64,000 nt of DNA from Streptomyces sp. Mut1 (GTDB lineage Bacteria; Actinomycetota; Actinomycetes; Streptomycetales; Streptomycetaceae): NCBI RefSeq assembly GCF_030719295.1, contig NZ_CP120997.1, forward strand, positions 2,480,001 to 2,544,000, read 5' to 3'. A program made the translations under genes and the position numbers. Below the pieces are notes generated by a model, which worked only from the letters and a program-made list of their open reading frames with translations, had not been told where the DNA came from and did not search any database. Of the stretch, positions 26,101-34,156 are shown one piece after another (the first letter of the stretch is position 1; every line of letters starts with the position of its first letter).

Positions 26101-26896
26101 CGACCTGGCCGAGCGCGGGGACGGCCTGGAGGGCGGGGGTGTAGCGCGAGTTGAGCCGGATGGTGCGCATCCGGCCGGCGAACAGCTTGCGCCCGACCTC
26201 GCGCAGCTTGCCGGTCTCCTGGTCCTCCTGCCCGAAGCCCTTGACGACACGGACGCCGGAGACGGCCCCGTCCACGACCCCGGCGACGGCGGCGGCCTGC
26301 GACTGGGCGTACCAGGTGGCGGGGAAGAGGCGGGTGCGGGAGCGGCGGGCGATGTACCAGAGGGCGGGGGCGACGGCCACGGCGACGAGGGTCAGCAGCG
26401 GGGACAGCCACGCCATGATGACCAGGGAGATCAGGAAGAGCAGGACGTTCCCGATGGTCATCGGGAGCATGAAGAGCAGGCTCTGGATCAGCTGGAGGTC
26501 GCTGGTGGCGCGTCCGACGACCTGCCCGGTGGACAGTTCGTCCTGCCGTCTGCCGTCGAGCCGGCTGATCGTCCCGTACATGCCGGTCCGCAGGTCGTGC
26601 TGGACGTCGAGGGCGAGCCGGCCGCCGTAGTAGCGGCGGACGTAGGTGAAGGCGTAGACGAGGGCCGCCGCCGCGATCAGCAGGCCGGTCCAGACGGCCA
26701 GGGAGCGGGTGTGTCCGACGACCACATCGTCGATGATCACCTTGGTGACGAGCGGGACGAGGGCCATGACGGCCATCCCGCCGAGTGACGAGCCGAGCGC
26801 CAGCAGGACGTTGCGCCGGTAGCGCCAGGCATAGCCGCTCAGTCTCCGCGCCCAGCCGCCCCGCTGCCCGCGCCCCGTCTCCTGTGCGTCCGCCAC
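23108..26896 (-). CDS. Fused double ABC exporter (two TMD-NBD units in one chain)
   Basis: 1262 aa. GTG 26896 is preferred because GGGAGG precedes it. The chain holds two complete half-transporters: six-helix domain 1, NBD 1 (GASGSGKST, signature LSGGQRQRVALARAIL, Walker B LLILDDATSAVD), a charged linker of about 100 residues, then domain 2 and NBD 2 (GETGAGKST, LSAGQRQLIALARAEL, LLLDEATASLD). NBD1 has a DDATS Walker-B end, where the usual glutamate is Asp; NBD2 has DEATA. This asymmetry fits heterodimeric exporters with one degenerate site. The family includes multidrug and lipid exporters (MdlAB/BmrCD type); the substrate is unknown. Confidence 0.92.
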   Translation of the reverse strand: MADAQETGRGQRGGWARRLSGYAWRYRRNVLLALGSSLGGMAVMALVPLVTKVIIDDVVVGHTRSLAVWTGLLIAAAALVYAFTYVRRYYGGRLALDVQHDLRTGMYGTISRLDGRRQDELSTGQVVGRATSDLQLIQSLLFMLPMTIGNVLLFLISLVIMAWLSPLLTLVAVAVAPALWYIARRSRTRLFPATWYAQSQAAAVAGVVDGAVSGVRVVKGFGQEDQETGKLREVGRKLFAGRMRTIRLNSRYTPALQAVPALGQVAMLALGGWLATRGEITLGTFVAFSTYLAQLVGPVRMLAMVLTVGQQARAGVERVLELIDTEPTLKDGTRELPADAPASVEFEDVRFGYATPRSAPAGDEDLGGGAETRRPVLDGFSLTVEPGETVAVVGASGSGKSTVSLLLPRFYDVSHGAVLVGGHDVRELTLDSLRAAIGLVPEDSFLFSDTVRANIAYGLPGATDEQIEQAARSAQAHRFIAELPNGYDTKVGEHGLTLSGGQRQRVALARAILTDPRLLILDDATSAVDARVEHEIHEALRQVMAGRTTLLIAHRRSTLNLADRIAVLDNGRLADLGTHEELERRCALYRRLLTDPDELGTTSPGHRPVAAPEDPEQERALLEEIDAEFDAGRGITPELWIRTGEERSTDAAGMPATPELLAQVDALPPADDTPEVDEARAVRAEDSYGLRRLLRGFGLPLLVSLGLVAVDAGAGLLLPVLIRNGIDDGVTKLALGAVWAASAVALGVVLVQWAAQIGETRMTGRTGERVLYALRLKIFAQLQRLGLDYYERELTGRIMTRMTTDVDALSTFLQTGLVTAFVSVVTFLGIMVALLVLDVGLALVVFATLPLLVVGTVFFRRKSVKAYELARERIGVVNADLQESVAGLRIVQAFRRERDGADRFVARSDEYRRARVRGQWLISVYFPFVQLLSSVAAAAVLIVGAGRVDNGTLTTGALVAYLLYIDLFFAPVQQLSQVFDGYQQAAVSLGRIQELLQEPESTAGRGEAREVESLSGEIAFEDVSFAYGGEEAALSGVDLRIPAGQTVAFVGETGAGKSTLVKLVARFYDPTGGRITADGTDLRELDRTAYRHRLGVVPQEAYLFSGTVRDAIAYGRPEATDTEVEAAARAVGAHDMIATLDGGYLHEVAERGRNLSAGQRQLIALARAELVDPDILLLDEATASLDLASEAQVNRATDRLAGRRTTLVVAHRLTTAARADRVVVMDHGRVVEDGTHDELLALDGHYAVLWRTFIGEDEPAGV

Positions 26897-26973
26897 CCGG
26901 TGCCTCCCGTTCGACCTGACCCGACGGAAGGCACCAACGCGGTGGGCTGCGGATTTCATCCCGCGTTAACAAA

Positions 26974-27000
26974 TACGGGACCTTGGTCGTAGGTCCCGTA
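26974..27000 (-). terminator. Hairpin after the serine hydrolase gene
   Basis: A 10-bp perfect stem TACGGGACCT with a 7-nt loop, 11 nt beyond the stop of the minus-strand hydrolase gene. Confidence 0.6.
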
Positions 27001-27010
27001 CGGACAGGGC

Positions 27011-27970
27011 CTAGCGCGGTTTCGCGGTGAGCATGCGGCCGGCGGGGGCCTCCGGGACCGGCGGGAGGGCTTCCTGCGGGGCGGCGGGGACGGTGAAGAC
27101 CCTGGGGTGCATGATGCGCGGGTTGAGGTCCTTGTGGACCGCACGGGCGACGGCCTCGATGGTGTTGACGCCTTCGTTCATCGTCTTGTTGTCCTGGGTG
27201 AGCACGGTCAGTGCGTAGTCGTGGCCGTTGCCGGTGAAGGCGCCGATGCTGTGCACCCGCCAGCCGTGCGTGGCGCGCTGGAGCCACCCGTTCTTGACCT
27301 GGACGGTGGTCCCGGTGAGGGCACCGGCCGGGGTGCCCCAGCGCTGCGAGGAGACGACCTTCTTCATCAGCCCGAGCTGGTAGGAGCGGGCGCTGTCGCT
27401 GAGCACGGAGTTCTTCGAGGTGAGCAGGGTCAGCAACCGCTGCTCGTCCTGGGCGGTGATCTGGGTCAGGCCCCAGTAGCCGCCGGAGCCGGGCACGGTG
27501 TGGGTCATCCCGGCCGCCTTGAGGAAGGCGTTGATCTTGCCGACGCCGAGCTGCTTCCACAGGCTGGTGGTCGCGTCGTTGTCGGACTTGGTGATCATCT
27601 TGGTGGTGAGGTCCGTCTCGCGCTGGGTGAGGTAGCGGTTGTTCTTGGCGTTGTCCCAGAGCAGCGTGGCCAGGACGGTGGCCTTCACGACGCTCGCGGA
27701 GTCGTACTTCGAGGTGGCGCGCAGCGTGCACGTGGTCCTGGTGGTCCGGTCGTAGAGCGCGACCGACACGGTCGACGCGCGGCCCTTGAGCGCGGCGGTG
27801 ATGTCCTTCGACAGCTGGGCGGCGAGCCCGGCCCGGCCGGAGGCGCAGCTCACCTGCGCGGTGGCGGCCGACGCGGGCGCCGCGCCGATCACCACGGGGG
27901 CGAGGACCCCGGTCGCGACGGCGGCACAGAGCGCGGCGCGGGCGCGCGCCGGTATACGGGACGTGGTCAT
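27011..27970 (-). CDS. Exported serine hydrolase, class A beta-lactamase fold
   Basis: 319 aa with signal peptide (to about residue 35, APASAATA). The penicillin-binding fold motifs are visible: SVVK (SxxK with the acylating Ser), SDN (the second-motif serine) and VKNG, a variant of the KTG motif. The class A omega-loop glutamate is not clear to me, so hydrolysis of beta-lactams is doubtful. The C-terminal ~40 residues are Pro-rich. Many Streptomyces carry this protein; it could be a lactamase-like peptidase or esterase acting in the cell wall. Confidence 0.85.
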   Translation of the reverse strand: MTTSRIPARARAALCAAVATGVLAPVVIGAAPASAATAQVSCASGRAGLAAQLSKDITAALKGRASTVSVALYDRTTRTTCTLRATSKYDSASVVKATVLATLLWDNAKNNRYLTQRETDLTTKMITKSDNDATTSLWKQLGVGKINAFLKAAGMTHTVPGSGGYWGLTQITAQDEQRLLTLLTSKNSVLSDSARSYQLGLMKKVVSSQRWGTPAGALTGTTVQVKNGWLQRATHGWRVHSIGAFTGNGHDYALTVLTQDNKTMNEGVNTIEAVARAVHKDLNPRIMHPRVFTVPAAPQEALPPVPEAPAGRMLTAKPR

Positions 27971-28090
27971 GGTGCGATTCCCCCTGAGCGTTTCCTGCGG
28001 GCGGCCCCCCGGCGCGCCCCGTCAGAGATGACTCACGGACGGCGGGAAAGTTGTGCGCGCCGGCAGGTCCGGGGAGCCTACAGGCGCCAT

Positions 28091-29776
28091 CTACAGGTGG
28101 GTCGGCTCGAACATCTTCAGCACAGCCGGGAGTACGACGACCGAGGGGCCCGGCCGCGCGAACGCCTCGGCCAGGTCGGCGGCGAGCGTCTCGGGGGCCG
28201 TACGGACCGCCGGGACGCCGAAGGACTCGGCGAGGGCGGCGAAGTCCGGGCGGGCCAGTTCCGTCGCGGTGGTCTCGCCGAAGGCGCCGGTGAGGTACTC
28301 GCGCAGGATGCCGTAGCCGCCGTCGTCCACGATGAGCCAGGTGACCGGCAGGCCGTACTGGCGGGCGGTGGCGAGTTCGGCGATCGAGTACATCGCGCCG
28401 CCGTCGCCGGAGACCGCGAGCACCGGCCGGGTCGGGTCGGCCACCGCCGCGCCGAGCGCCGCCGGGAAGGCGTAGCCGAGGCCGCCCGCGCCCTGGGCGG
28501 AGTGCATGGTGTTCGGGCGGCGCGCGTCGAAGGCGGCCCACGCCCAGTAGCCGAGGATCGTCATGTCCCAGAAGCTGGGCGACGCGTCGGGCAGGGCGGT
28601 GCGGATCGCGGTCAGGAGGCTCTGTTCCAGGTCGCGGCCCTGGCCGGCGATCCGCTCCCGTACGCGGGCGAGGACCCCGGCGACGCGCTCGGCGGCGGCC
28701 GGGTCCTCGCGCGGGGCGACCGTCTCGATCAGGTCGGCGAGCGCGTCGCGGGCGTCGGCGTGGATGCCGAGCGCCGGGTGGTTGGCCTCCAGCTTCCCGG
28801 CATCGGCCTCGATCTGGACGACCCGGCCGCGCGGGGCGAACGTGTAGTAGTTGGAGGAGAGTTCACCGAGCCCGGAGCCGACGACGAGCAGGACGTCGGC
28901 GTCCTCCAGGAAGTCCGTGACGTGCCTGTCCTCCACCCAGGACTGGAGCGAGAGCGGGTGCTCCCAGGGGAAGGCCCCCTTGCCGCCGTACGTGGTCACG
29001 ACCGGGGCGTCGAGCCGCTCGGCGAGCGCGCGCAGCTTGCCGGACGCGTCGGAACGTACGACTCCGCCGCCCGCGACGATCACCGGGCGCTCGGCCCGCG
29101 ACAGCAGGTGGGCGGCCACGGCGACGAGTTCGGGGCGGGCGTGCAGTTCGCGCGGGGTGGCGTCCAGGCCGGAGACGACGGGCAGCGCCGTGGCCGCTTC
29201 CAGGACGTCCTGCGGGATCTCGACCCAGACGGGGCCGTGCGGGGCCGTCAGCGCGGACTCCCAGGCGGCGCCGATCGCGGACGGGATCTGCGAGGCGGTC
29301 CGCACGGTGTGGACGGACTTCACGACGTCCCGGAACGACGCCTGCTGGTCGCGCAGCTCGTGCAGATGGCCGTGGCGCCCGCCGCCCAGGCCCCGGAGCG
29401 GGATCTGGCTGGACACCGCGAGCACGGGCGCCGACGCGGCCGCCGCCTCCTGGAGCGCGGCGAGCGAGGTCAGGGCGCCGGGCCCGGTCGACAGGAACAG
29501 CGGGGCGACCTCGCCGGTGACACGCCCGTAGGCGTCGGCGGCGAAGCCCGCGTTGTTCTCGACGCGCAGGCCCACGTAGTCGAGGGACGAGCGGCGCAGC
29601 GCGTCGAACAGTCCCAGCGCGTGCTGTCCGGGCAGCCCGAACACGGTGGTCGCGCCGAGCCCCCGCAGCGTCTCGACGACGAGGTCGCCGCCGTTGCGCC
29701 CCGGTGGGGGGTTCAGTGCGGCCTCGATCTGCGCGGGGGTGAGCGCGGGCCGCTCGTCGTGGTGGTCGTGACTCAC
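28091..29776 (-). CDS. Thiamine-pyrophosphate-dependent enzyme (acetolactate-synthase-like)
   Basis: 561 aa, GTG 29776 start overlapping the agmatinase-like gene's stop (GTGA). Three-domain TPP enzyme: pyrimidine-binding domain with the activating Glu in [15 protein letters not shown], central domain ([15 protein letters not shown]), and PP-binding domain with [15 protein letters not shown]. The cofactor loop then reads [11 protein letters not shown], where the usual NDN/NNN metal motif is Asp-Asp-Gly. It is close in layout to acetolactate synthase, benzoylformate decarboxylase and carboxyethylarginine synthase. Coupling to a ureohydrolase suggests a decarboxylating or condensing step on a keto acid derived from an amine or guanidino compound. 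Confidence 0.88.
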   Translation of the reverse strand: MSHDHHDERPALTPAQIEAALNPPPGRNGGDLVVETLRGLGATTVFGLPGQHALGLFDALRRSSLDYVGLRVENNAGFAADAYGRVTGEVAPLFLSTGPGALTSLAALQEAAAASAPVLAVSSQIPLRGLGGGRHGHLHELRDQQASFRDVVKSVHTVRTASQIPSAIGAAWESALTAPHGPVWVEIPQDVLEAATALPVVSGLDATPRELHARPELVAVAAHLLSRAERPVIVAGGGVVRSDASGKLRALAERLDAPVVTTYGGKGAFPWEHPLSLQSWVEDRHVTDFLEDADVLLVVGSGLGELSSNYYTFAPRGRVVQIEADAGKLEANHPALGIHADARDALADLIETVAPREDPAAAERVAGVLARVRERIAGQGRDLEQSLLTAIRTALPDASPSFWDMTILGYWAWAAFDARRPNTMHSAQGAGGLGYAFPAALGAAVADPTRPVLAVSGDGGAMYSIAELATARQYGLPVTWLIVDDGGYGILREYLTGAFGETTATELARPDFAALAESFGVPAVRTAPETLAADLAEAFARPGPSVVVLPAVLKMFEPTHL

Positions 29777-30741
29777 TGGTGCCGGGCCTCCGCGATCTGT
29801 CGGGTCATGATCGTCGTCAGCTCGTACGCGGTGTGCGAGGCGGCGACCGAGGTGATCTCCGCGTGATCGTACGCGGGCGCCACCTCGACCAGGTCGGCGG
29901 AGACCAGATGGCAGGAGGACAGGCCGCGCACGATTTCCAGCAGCTCACGGGAGGTGAGGCCGCCGGCCTCGGGGGTGCCGGTGCCGGGGGCGTGCGCCGG
30001 GTCCAGTACGTCGATGTCGATGGAGATGTACAGCGGCCGGTCCCCGATGCGCTGCCGCAGTTGGTCGGCGACCTCGTCGACGCCGCGCCGCATGACGTCG
30101 GCGGAGGTGACGATCCCGAAGCCCATCTTGGCGTCGTCGGTGAGGTCCTGCTTCCCGTAGAGCGGGCCGCGCGTGCCGACGTGGGAGAGCGCCGAGGTGT
30201 CGAGGACGCCCTCCTCGACGGCCCGGCGGAACGGCGTGCCGTGGGTGTAGGCGGCGCCGAAGTAGGTGTCCCAGGTGTCGAGGTGGGCGTCGAAGTGGAG
30301 CAGCGCGACCGGGCCGTGCTTCTTGGCGACCGAACGCAGCAGGGGCAGCGCGATGGTGTGGTCGCCGCCGAGGGTCATCAGCCGGGCCCCCGTGGCCAGC
30401 AGCTCGTCCGCCGCGGCCTCGACGGTCTCCACGGCCTCCTCGATGTTGAAGGGGTTGGCCGCGATGTCCCCGGCGTCGGCGACCTGCGCGAGGGCGAACG
30501 GCGAGGCGTCCTGCGCCGGGTTGTAGGGCCGCAGCAGCCGCGAGGCCTCCCGGATCGCGTTGCCGCCGAAGCGGGCGCCGGGCCGGTAGGAGACGCCCGA
30601 GTCGAACGGCACCCCGACGACGGCGACGTCCGCCGTGCCGACCTCGTCCAGGCGGGGCAGCCGCGCGAACGTCGCGGGCCCGGCGTACCGAGGGACGCGG
30701 GAGGAGTCGACGGGGCCGCGCGGGGCTTCGTTGCTGCTCAT
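29773..30741 (-). CDS. speB: Agmatinase/ureohydrolase family protein
   Basis: 322 aa. The binuclear manganese site is complete: [21 protein letters not shown], and [16 protein letters not shown], with the following TPEAGG. N-terminal [16 protein letters not shown] fits the agmatinase/guanidinobutyrase group more than arginase. ATG 30741 follows GGAAGGG. The TPP enzyme gene overlaps the stop by 4 nt. Reaction: hydrolysis of a guanidino group to urea plus an amine; the real substrate could be agmatine, guanidinobutyrate or guanidinopropionate. Confidence 0.9.
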   Translation of the reverse strand: MSSNEAPRGPVDSSRVPRYAGPATFARLPRLDEVGTADVAVVGVPFDSGVSYRPGARFGGNAIREASRLLRPYNPAQDASPFALAQVADAGDIAANPFNIEEAVETVEAAADELLATGARLMTLGGDHTIALPLLRSVAKKHGPVALLHFDAHLDTWDTYFGAAYTHGTPFRRAVEEGVLDTSALSHVGTRGPLYGKQDLTDDAKMGFGIVTSADVMRRGVDEVADQLRQRIGDRPLYISIDIDVLDPAHAPGTGTPEAGGLTSRELLEIVRGLSSCHLVSADLVEVAPAYDHAEITSVAASHTAYELTTIMTRQIAEARHQ

Positions 30742-30858
30742 GGTGGGGGTTGCCCTTCCTTCGGTGTGCGGGGTGCCGAGGAGACGCTAGGTGGCCCGGG
30801 GCCCGCACTGAAGTGTACGTTTCCTCCACTCCGCCCCCAAGAAACGGACGAACCATCC

Positions 30859-32493
30859 ATGTCAACCCCGCCCCCAACCCCGCCCCCGCCCTCGTCCTCT
30901 GCCCCCTCCCCGCTGCCCTCCCCCTCCTCCCCTCCCCCGGCCCCGCCCGTGCGGCTGGCCGAGCTGCTGGCGCGCGAGGAACTGGGGCTGCGGCTGATCG
31001 CGGGTCCGGGCGAGGCGGAGGTGCTGTGGGTGCACGCGTCGGAGATGGCCGACCCCTACCCGTACCTGCTCGGCGGCGAGCTGCTGCTGACGGCCGGGGT
31101 GCTGCTGACCGACCCGGACGCGTATGTGGCCCGGCTGGTGGAGGCGGGGGCGGCGGCGCTCGGCTTCGGGGTGCGGCCGGTGCACGAGGCGGTGCCGCCG
31201 GGGCTGGTGGCGGCGTGCGACCGGCACGGGATGCCGCTGGTCGAGGTGGACCCCGGGACCCCGTTCACCGCGGTCGCGCGGGCGGTGTGGGGGCTGATGG
31301 CCGCCACCCGGGAGCGCGAGCTGCGCCGGGTGACCCGCGCCCAGCAGGCCCTGGCCGCCGCGGCGGCCCGCCCGGACCCGGTACCGGAGGTGCTGCGCCG
31401 GCTGGCGGGCCGGCTCGACGGCCGGGCCGCCCTGATGACGGCGGACGGCGACGAACTGCACGCGGCGGGCCCGCGCCCGGCCCCCGGGGTGACCGACGCG
31501 CTCGGACGCCTGGCCCGCCTCGTCGCGCGGGAGGGTCCGGGCGCCCCCGCCTCCGCCACGGACACGGTCGACGGCGTCCACCTGCTCGCGTACCCCCTGG
31601 GCGGCGCCGAACAGCCGGCCCTCACACTCGCGACCCCCCACCGCCGGCCCGGCGACCACACGGTCGCGGGCATCGCCGCGGTCCTGCTCGCCCTCCTCAC
31701 GGCCCCCCACCGGGGCGCGCCCGCCGCCGCCCGCTCGACGGCCCTCACCCGCCTGCTGCTCGGGGCCACCCCCGACGAGGTGTCCCCGCTGCTCGGCGAA
31801 GCCCCGTGGACGGTGGTGCACGCCCACCGCACGGACGGCACCCCGACGGACCACTTCACGGCGGAGGCGCTGGGGGCGGCGCTGGGGTCGGGGCTGGTGG
31901 ACGGCGGCGGGGGCGCGGGGGGCGGGCGGCCGGCCGGTGTGGGTGGGGGTGCGGGGGACGGGCGCCCGGCCGGTGCGGGTGGGGGTGCGGGGGACGACCG
32001 GGGCGGGAGCGGCTCGGGGTCGGAGGGGCCCGCCTCCGGCGCGGGCGCGCGCCCCGCACCCGTGCGGGTCCTGCTCCCCGGGGGCCGTACGGCGGCCCCG
32101 CAGCCCGGATGGACGCTCGGCGCCTCCGCTCCCCGCCCCGCCGCCGATCTCGCCGAGGCCGACACGGGGGCGGCCCGCGCGCTGCGCCACGCCGAGGCGA
32201 CCCGCGCCCCGCTGCACACGGAGACCCCGGTCACCGGCCTCGCCGCCCTGCTCCCGCCCGGCCCGGCCGCCGCCCACGCCCGCGCCCTCCTCGCCCCGCT
32301 CACCGCGCCGCTCGCCGAGACCCTGCGCTGCTGGCTCTCCCTGCACGGCAGCTGGGACCGGACAGCGGTGGCCCTGTCCGTGCACCGCAACACCGTCCGC
32401 CAGCGGATCGCGCGGTGCGGGGAGTTGCTGGGGGTGGACCTCGACGCCATGGACGTACGCACGGAGTTGTGGCTCGCGCTGCGGCAGGGGTGA
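30859..32493 (+). CDS. PucR family transcriptional regulator
   Basis: 544 aa from ATG 30859. After a Pro/Ser-rich N-terminus comes the PucR sensory domain (EVLWVHASEMADPYPYLLGG, ELLLTAGVLL). A middle GGDEF-like/CdaR domain is interrupted by a Gly-rich insert (about residues 350-395), built on 36-bp DNA repeats. The C-terminal PucR HTH_30 is complete: WLSLHGSWDRTAVALSVHRN, then TVRQRIARCGELLGVDL. PucR regulators respond to purine-degradation or amine compounds. It is divergent from the agmatinase/TPP operon with a 117-bp gap, so it probably controls that operon. Confidence 0.9.
   Translation: MSTPPPTPPPPSSSAPSPLPSPSSPPPAPPVRLAELLAREELGLRLIAGPGEAEVLWVHASEMADPYPYLLGGELLLTAGVLLTDPDAYVARLVEAGAAALGFGVRPVHEAVPPGLVAACDRHGMPLVEVDPGTPFTAVARAVWGLMAATRERELRRVTRAQQALAAAAARPDPVPEVLRRLAGRLDGRAALMTADGDELHAAGPRPAPGVTDALGRLARLVAREGPGAPASATDTVDGVHLLAYPLGGAEQPALTLATPHRRPGDHTVAGIAAVLLALLTAPHRGAPAAARSTALTRLLLGATPDEVSPLLGEAPWTVVHAHRTDGTPTDHFTAEALGAALGSGLVDGGGGAGGGRPAGVGGGAGDGRPAGAGGGAGDDRGGSGSGSEGPASGAGARPAPVRVLLPGGRTAAPQPGWTLGASAPRPAADLAEADTGAARALRHAEATRAPLHTETPVTGLAALLPPGPAAAHARALLAPLTAPLAETLRCWLSLHGSWDRTAVALSVHRNTVRQRIARCGELLGVDLDAMDVRTELWLALRQG
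31932..32003 (+). repeat. 36-bp tandem repeat inside the pucR-like gene
   Basis: Two copies of a 36-bp unit (31932-31967 and 31968-32003), differing at a few positions, encode a Gly/Ala-rich linker of 12-residue repeats. The length is a multiple of three, so copy number change keeps the frame. Confidence 0.75.
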
Positions 32494-32585
32494 CCACGGA
32501 TGCGGCCGCGGTGCCCCCGATTCGGCCACCCTGACGTGTCCCGATCACTGGCACTGACATAGGTTGCAGCGGCAAGGGGGGGCGC

Positions 32586-32900
32586 ATGGCACGGGATTAC
32601 GACAGTCAACTGCTGGAGTCGGTGGGAGTACGCCGTCGGCGAATGCGGGACGCCTTGCTGTTCGGCGCCGGACGCGCACGGCGAACCGCCGATGAGCGGT
32701 TGGGCAAGGTGTTCGCGGGAATCGCGGTCACCGCCGTGCTGTGCGCGGGATGCGGGGTGACCCTTTCTCTATTTGACAGCATGCAGCAACTGGAACACTC
32801 CGGCGCCGATTTCCGGACCTTCATGGTCGACACCAAGGGCTCGGTAAACTTGATCCGGACACCAAGCAAAACCTCACCGATCAAGTCAAGACATCATTGA
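32586..32900 (+). CDS. Small single-TM protein, C-terminus possibly frame-disrupted
   Basis: 104 aa, ATG preceded by AAGGGGGGG. N-terminal Arg-rich cytosolic part (RRRRMRDALLFGAGRARRTADER) followed by one membrane helix (about residues 42-66, KVFAGIAVTAVLCAGCGVTLSLF). This start resembles small proteins found beside type VII secretion or polymorphic-toxin genes in Streptomyces (from memory). After residue 66 the sequence becomes lysine-rich and dissimilar, and the DNA beyond the stop reads through in other frames without a clear gene, so the end may be degraded. Confidence 0.55.
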   Translation: MARDYDSQLLESVGVRRRRMRDALLFGAGRARRTADERLGKVFAGIAVTAVLCAGCGVTLSLFDSMQQLEHSGADFRTFMVDTKGSVNLIRTPSKTSPIKSRHH

Positions 32901-33168
32901 AAGGGCCCCAGCCCACGACCTCAGGCACTGGGCCGGAGAGGACCCTCTGGCGGTCATCGACTTCACCGATGGCTCGATTCACAGCAGCTTCAGGAGCCGA
33001 CGATGAGGACTCCTCCTTCGAACTCGCCAACAGGGTGATCCATGGCAGCAGCAGGGAGCTGATTCCAACCTGACGGCGATGTCCGCCAGGTTGGGCGTCT
33101 CTGCAACGCGATGAAGCTCCTGGCAGGAGGTGTCACGACCAAGATCCACCAGAGAAGAAGGGCGCAAC

Positions 33169-33630
33169 ATGACGAAGGAAGGAATCCCGGACCCCAGGCT
33201 TGAGCGCTGGGCCGAGGAGGGACGCCTCACCATCATCGATGTTGCCGACATGCTCGGCGTCCCGCCGTCCAGTTACGCAAGTGACCCGCTAAACCTGGTT
33301 CCCGCCCTGCAGAATTACGCATCAAGGTTGCCATTTCACGAATTTGAAGAGTCGGACTGGGTAACCTTCCAGACAGACCTCATGGCTTACGTTGCAGACT
33401 TTTTGATCCAATGCCATGGGGCTTGGTGGACCATCGTGGACGACTCCAGGACGACCAGAGGCTACCGCTACGTGATCGAGGCAACCGGCCTGGACGGAGA
33501 TACCCACGGAGTCGATCCGGTCGACATTGTCCGAGAAGAGCTCATGAATGATTCAATCGAAGTGGTCAGGATGCTCGCCAGTGCGGAACTCACGTTGCGC
33601 TTGACGCAGCATGCAAACGAAAGTAAATAA
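33169..33630 (+). CDS. Hypothetical protein, immunity-protein-like
   Basis: 153 aa from ATG 33169 with AGAAGAAGG upstream. Cytosolic, Trp- and acid-rich (SDWVTFQTDLMAYVADFLIQ, HGAWWTIVDDS, RYVIEATGLDGDTHGVDPVD). Composition and base usage are less GC-rich than the flanking genes. I do not recognise a named family. The acidic, single-domain character and its position behind the small TM protein fit an orphan immunity protein, but no toxin gene is adjacent. Confidence 0.6.
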   Translation: MTKEGIPDPRLERWAEEGRLTIIDVADMLGVPPSSYASDPLNLVPALQNYASRLPFHEFEESDWVTFQTDLMAYVADFLIQCHGAWWTIVDDSRTTRGYRYVIEATGLDGDTHGVDPVDIVREELMNDSIEVVRMLASAELTLRLTQHANESK

Positions 33631-34156
33631 ATCATTCCGAAGGTCACTGAACGCCGAGCATGAATCCGGCCAACCAGGATCTCCGAGCCCACGTGGCCCT
33701 GATCATCGATCCGGATGCATCAGCACTGCAGAAATGGAAGCCGTGACCACGGCGCCGCAGGTGCATTCTTCCCTGTTCGCGGCCGCTGGCCAGACCGAGG
33801 GAACAACTCTGTGTCGCCTTGGGACGCCTGCCCCGAATCGGTACGCGGACGGGGCTTTTGGCGTCTTGGTACGCCCTGTCCGCCCTGCCCGCCCAGCATC
33901 CGAGTCCTGCATCGGCGAGGGCTTCGACGGTCCCGTGCCGTCAGGGGATGACGAACGCCTTCTCTCGCATCGTCCGCATCGCGGGTGGGCCGGTGCAGGA
34001 ACCCGCAGGGTCCGGCCGGACAGGCCGGTCGCCGACGGGTGGACAAGCACGCGAAGCCCCTGGCGGACACGGGTGATCTCGGTCGAGGACCCGGCTGCCA
34101 GGAGCTTCGTCGTTGCGTGGACCCGTCTCGCGTCGTAGCGAACCAGGAGCGGCTGA
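33631..34156. other. 526-bp gene-free stretch, probably degenerate
   Basis: No reading frame shows a recognisable domain. Overlapping frames on both strands are open only because the DNA is GC-rich; the translated products are low-complexity Arg/Pro/Ser. Base usage differs from the genes around it. It may be the remains of an inserted element or deleted gene, but I cannot identify any transposase or end repeat. Confidence 0.4.

Noticed and set aside
22557..26959. Long open frames (800+ codons) on both strands over the ABC gene
   Set aside because: Arg/Gly/Pro-rich translations without domains; the fused ABC exporter explains the region.
27011..27970. True class A beta-lactamase resistance gene
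   Set aside because: SxxK and SDN are present but the KTG motif is KNG and the omega-loop glutamate is not clear; resistance cannot be claimed.
28091..30741. Clavulanate-type CeaS/Pah pair
   Set aside because: Same folds, but the TPP enzyme does not follow the CeaS sequence pattern I recall, and no beta-lactam synthetase or clavaminate synthase is present.
33703..34050. Minus-strand open frame (115 codons), possibly a transposase remnant
   Set aside because: No transposase motif, no inverted ends; low-complexity Arg/Pro/Ser.
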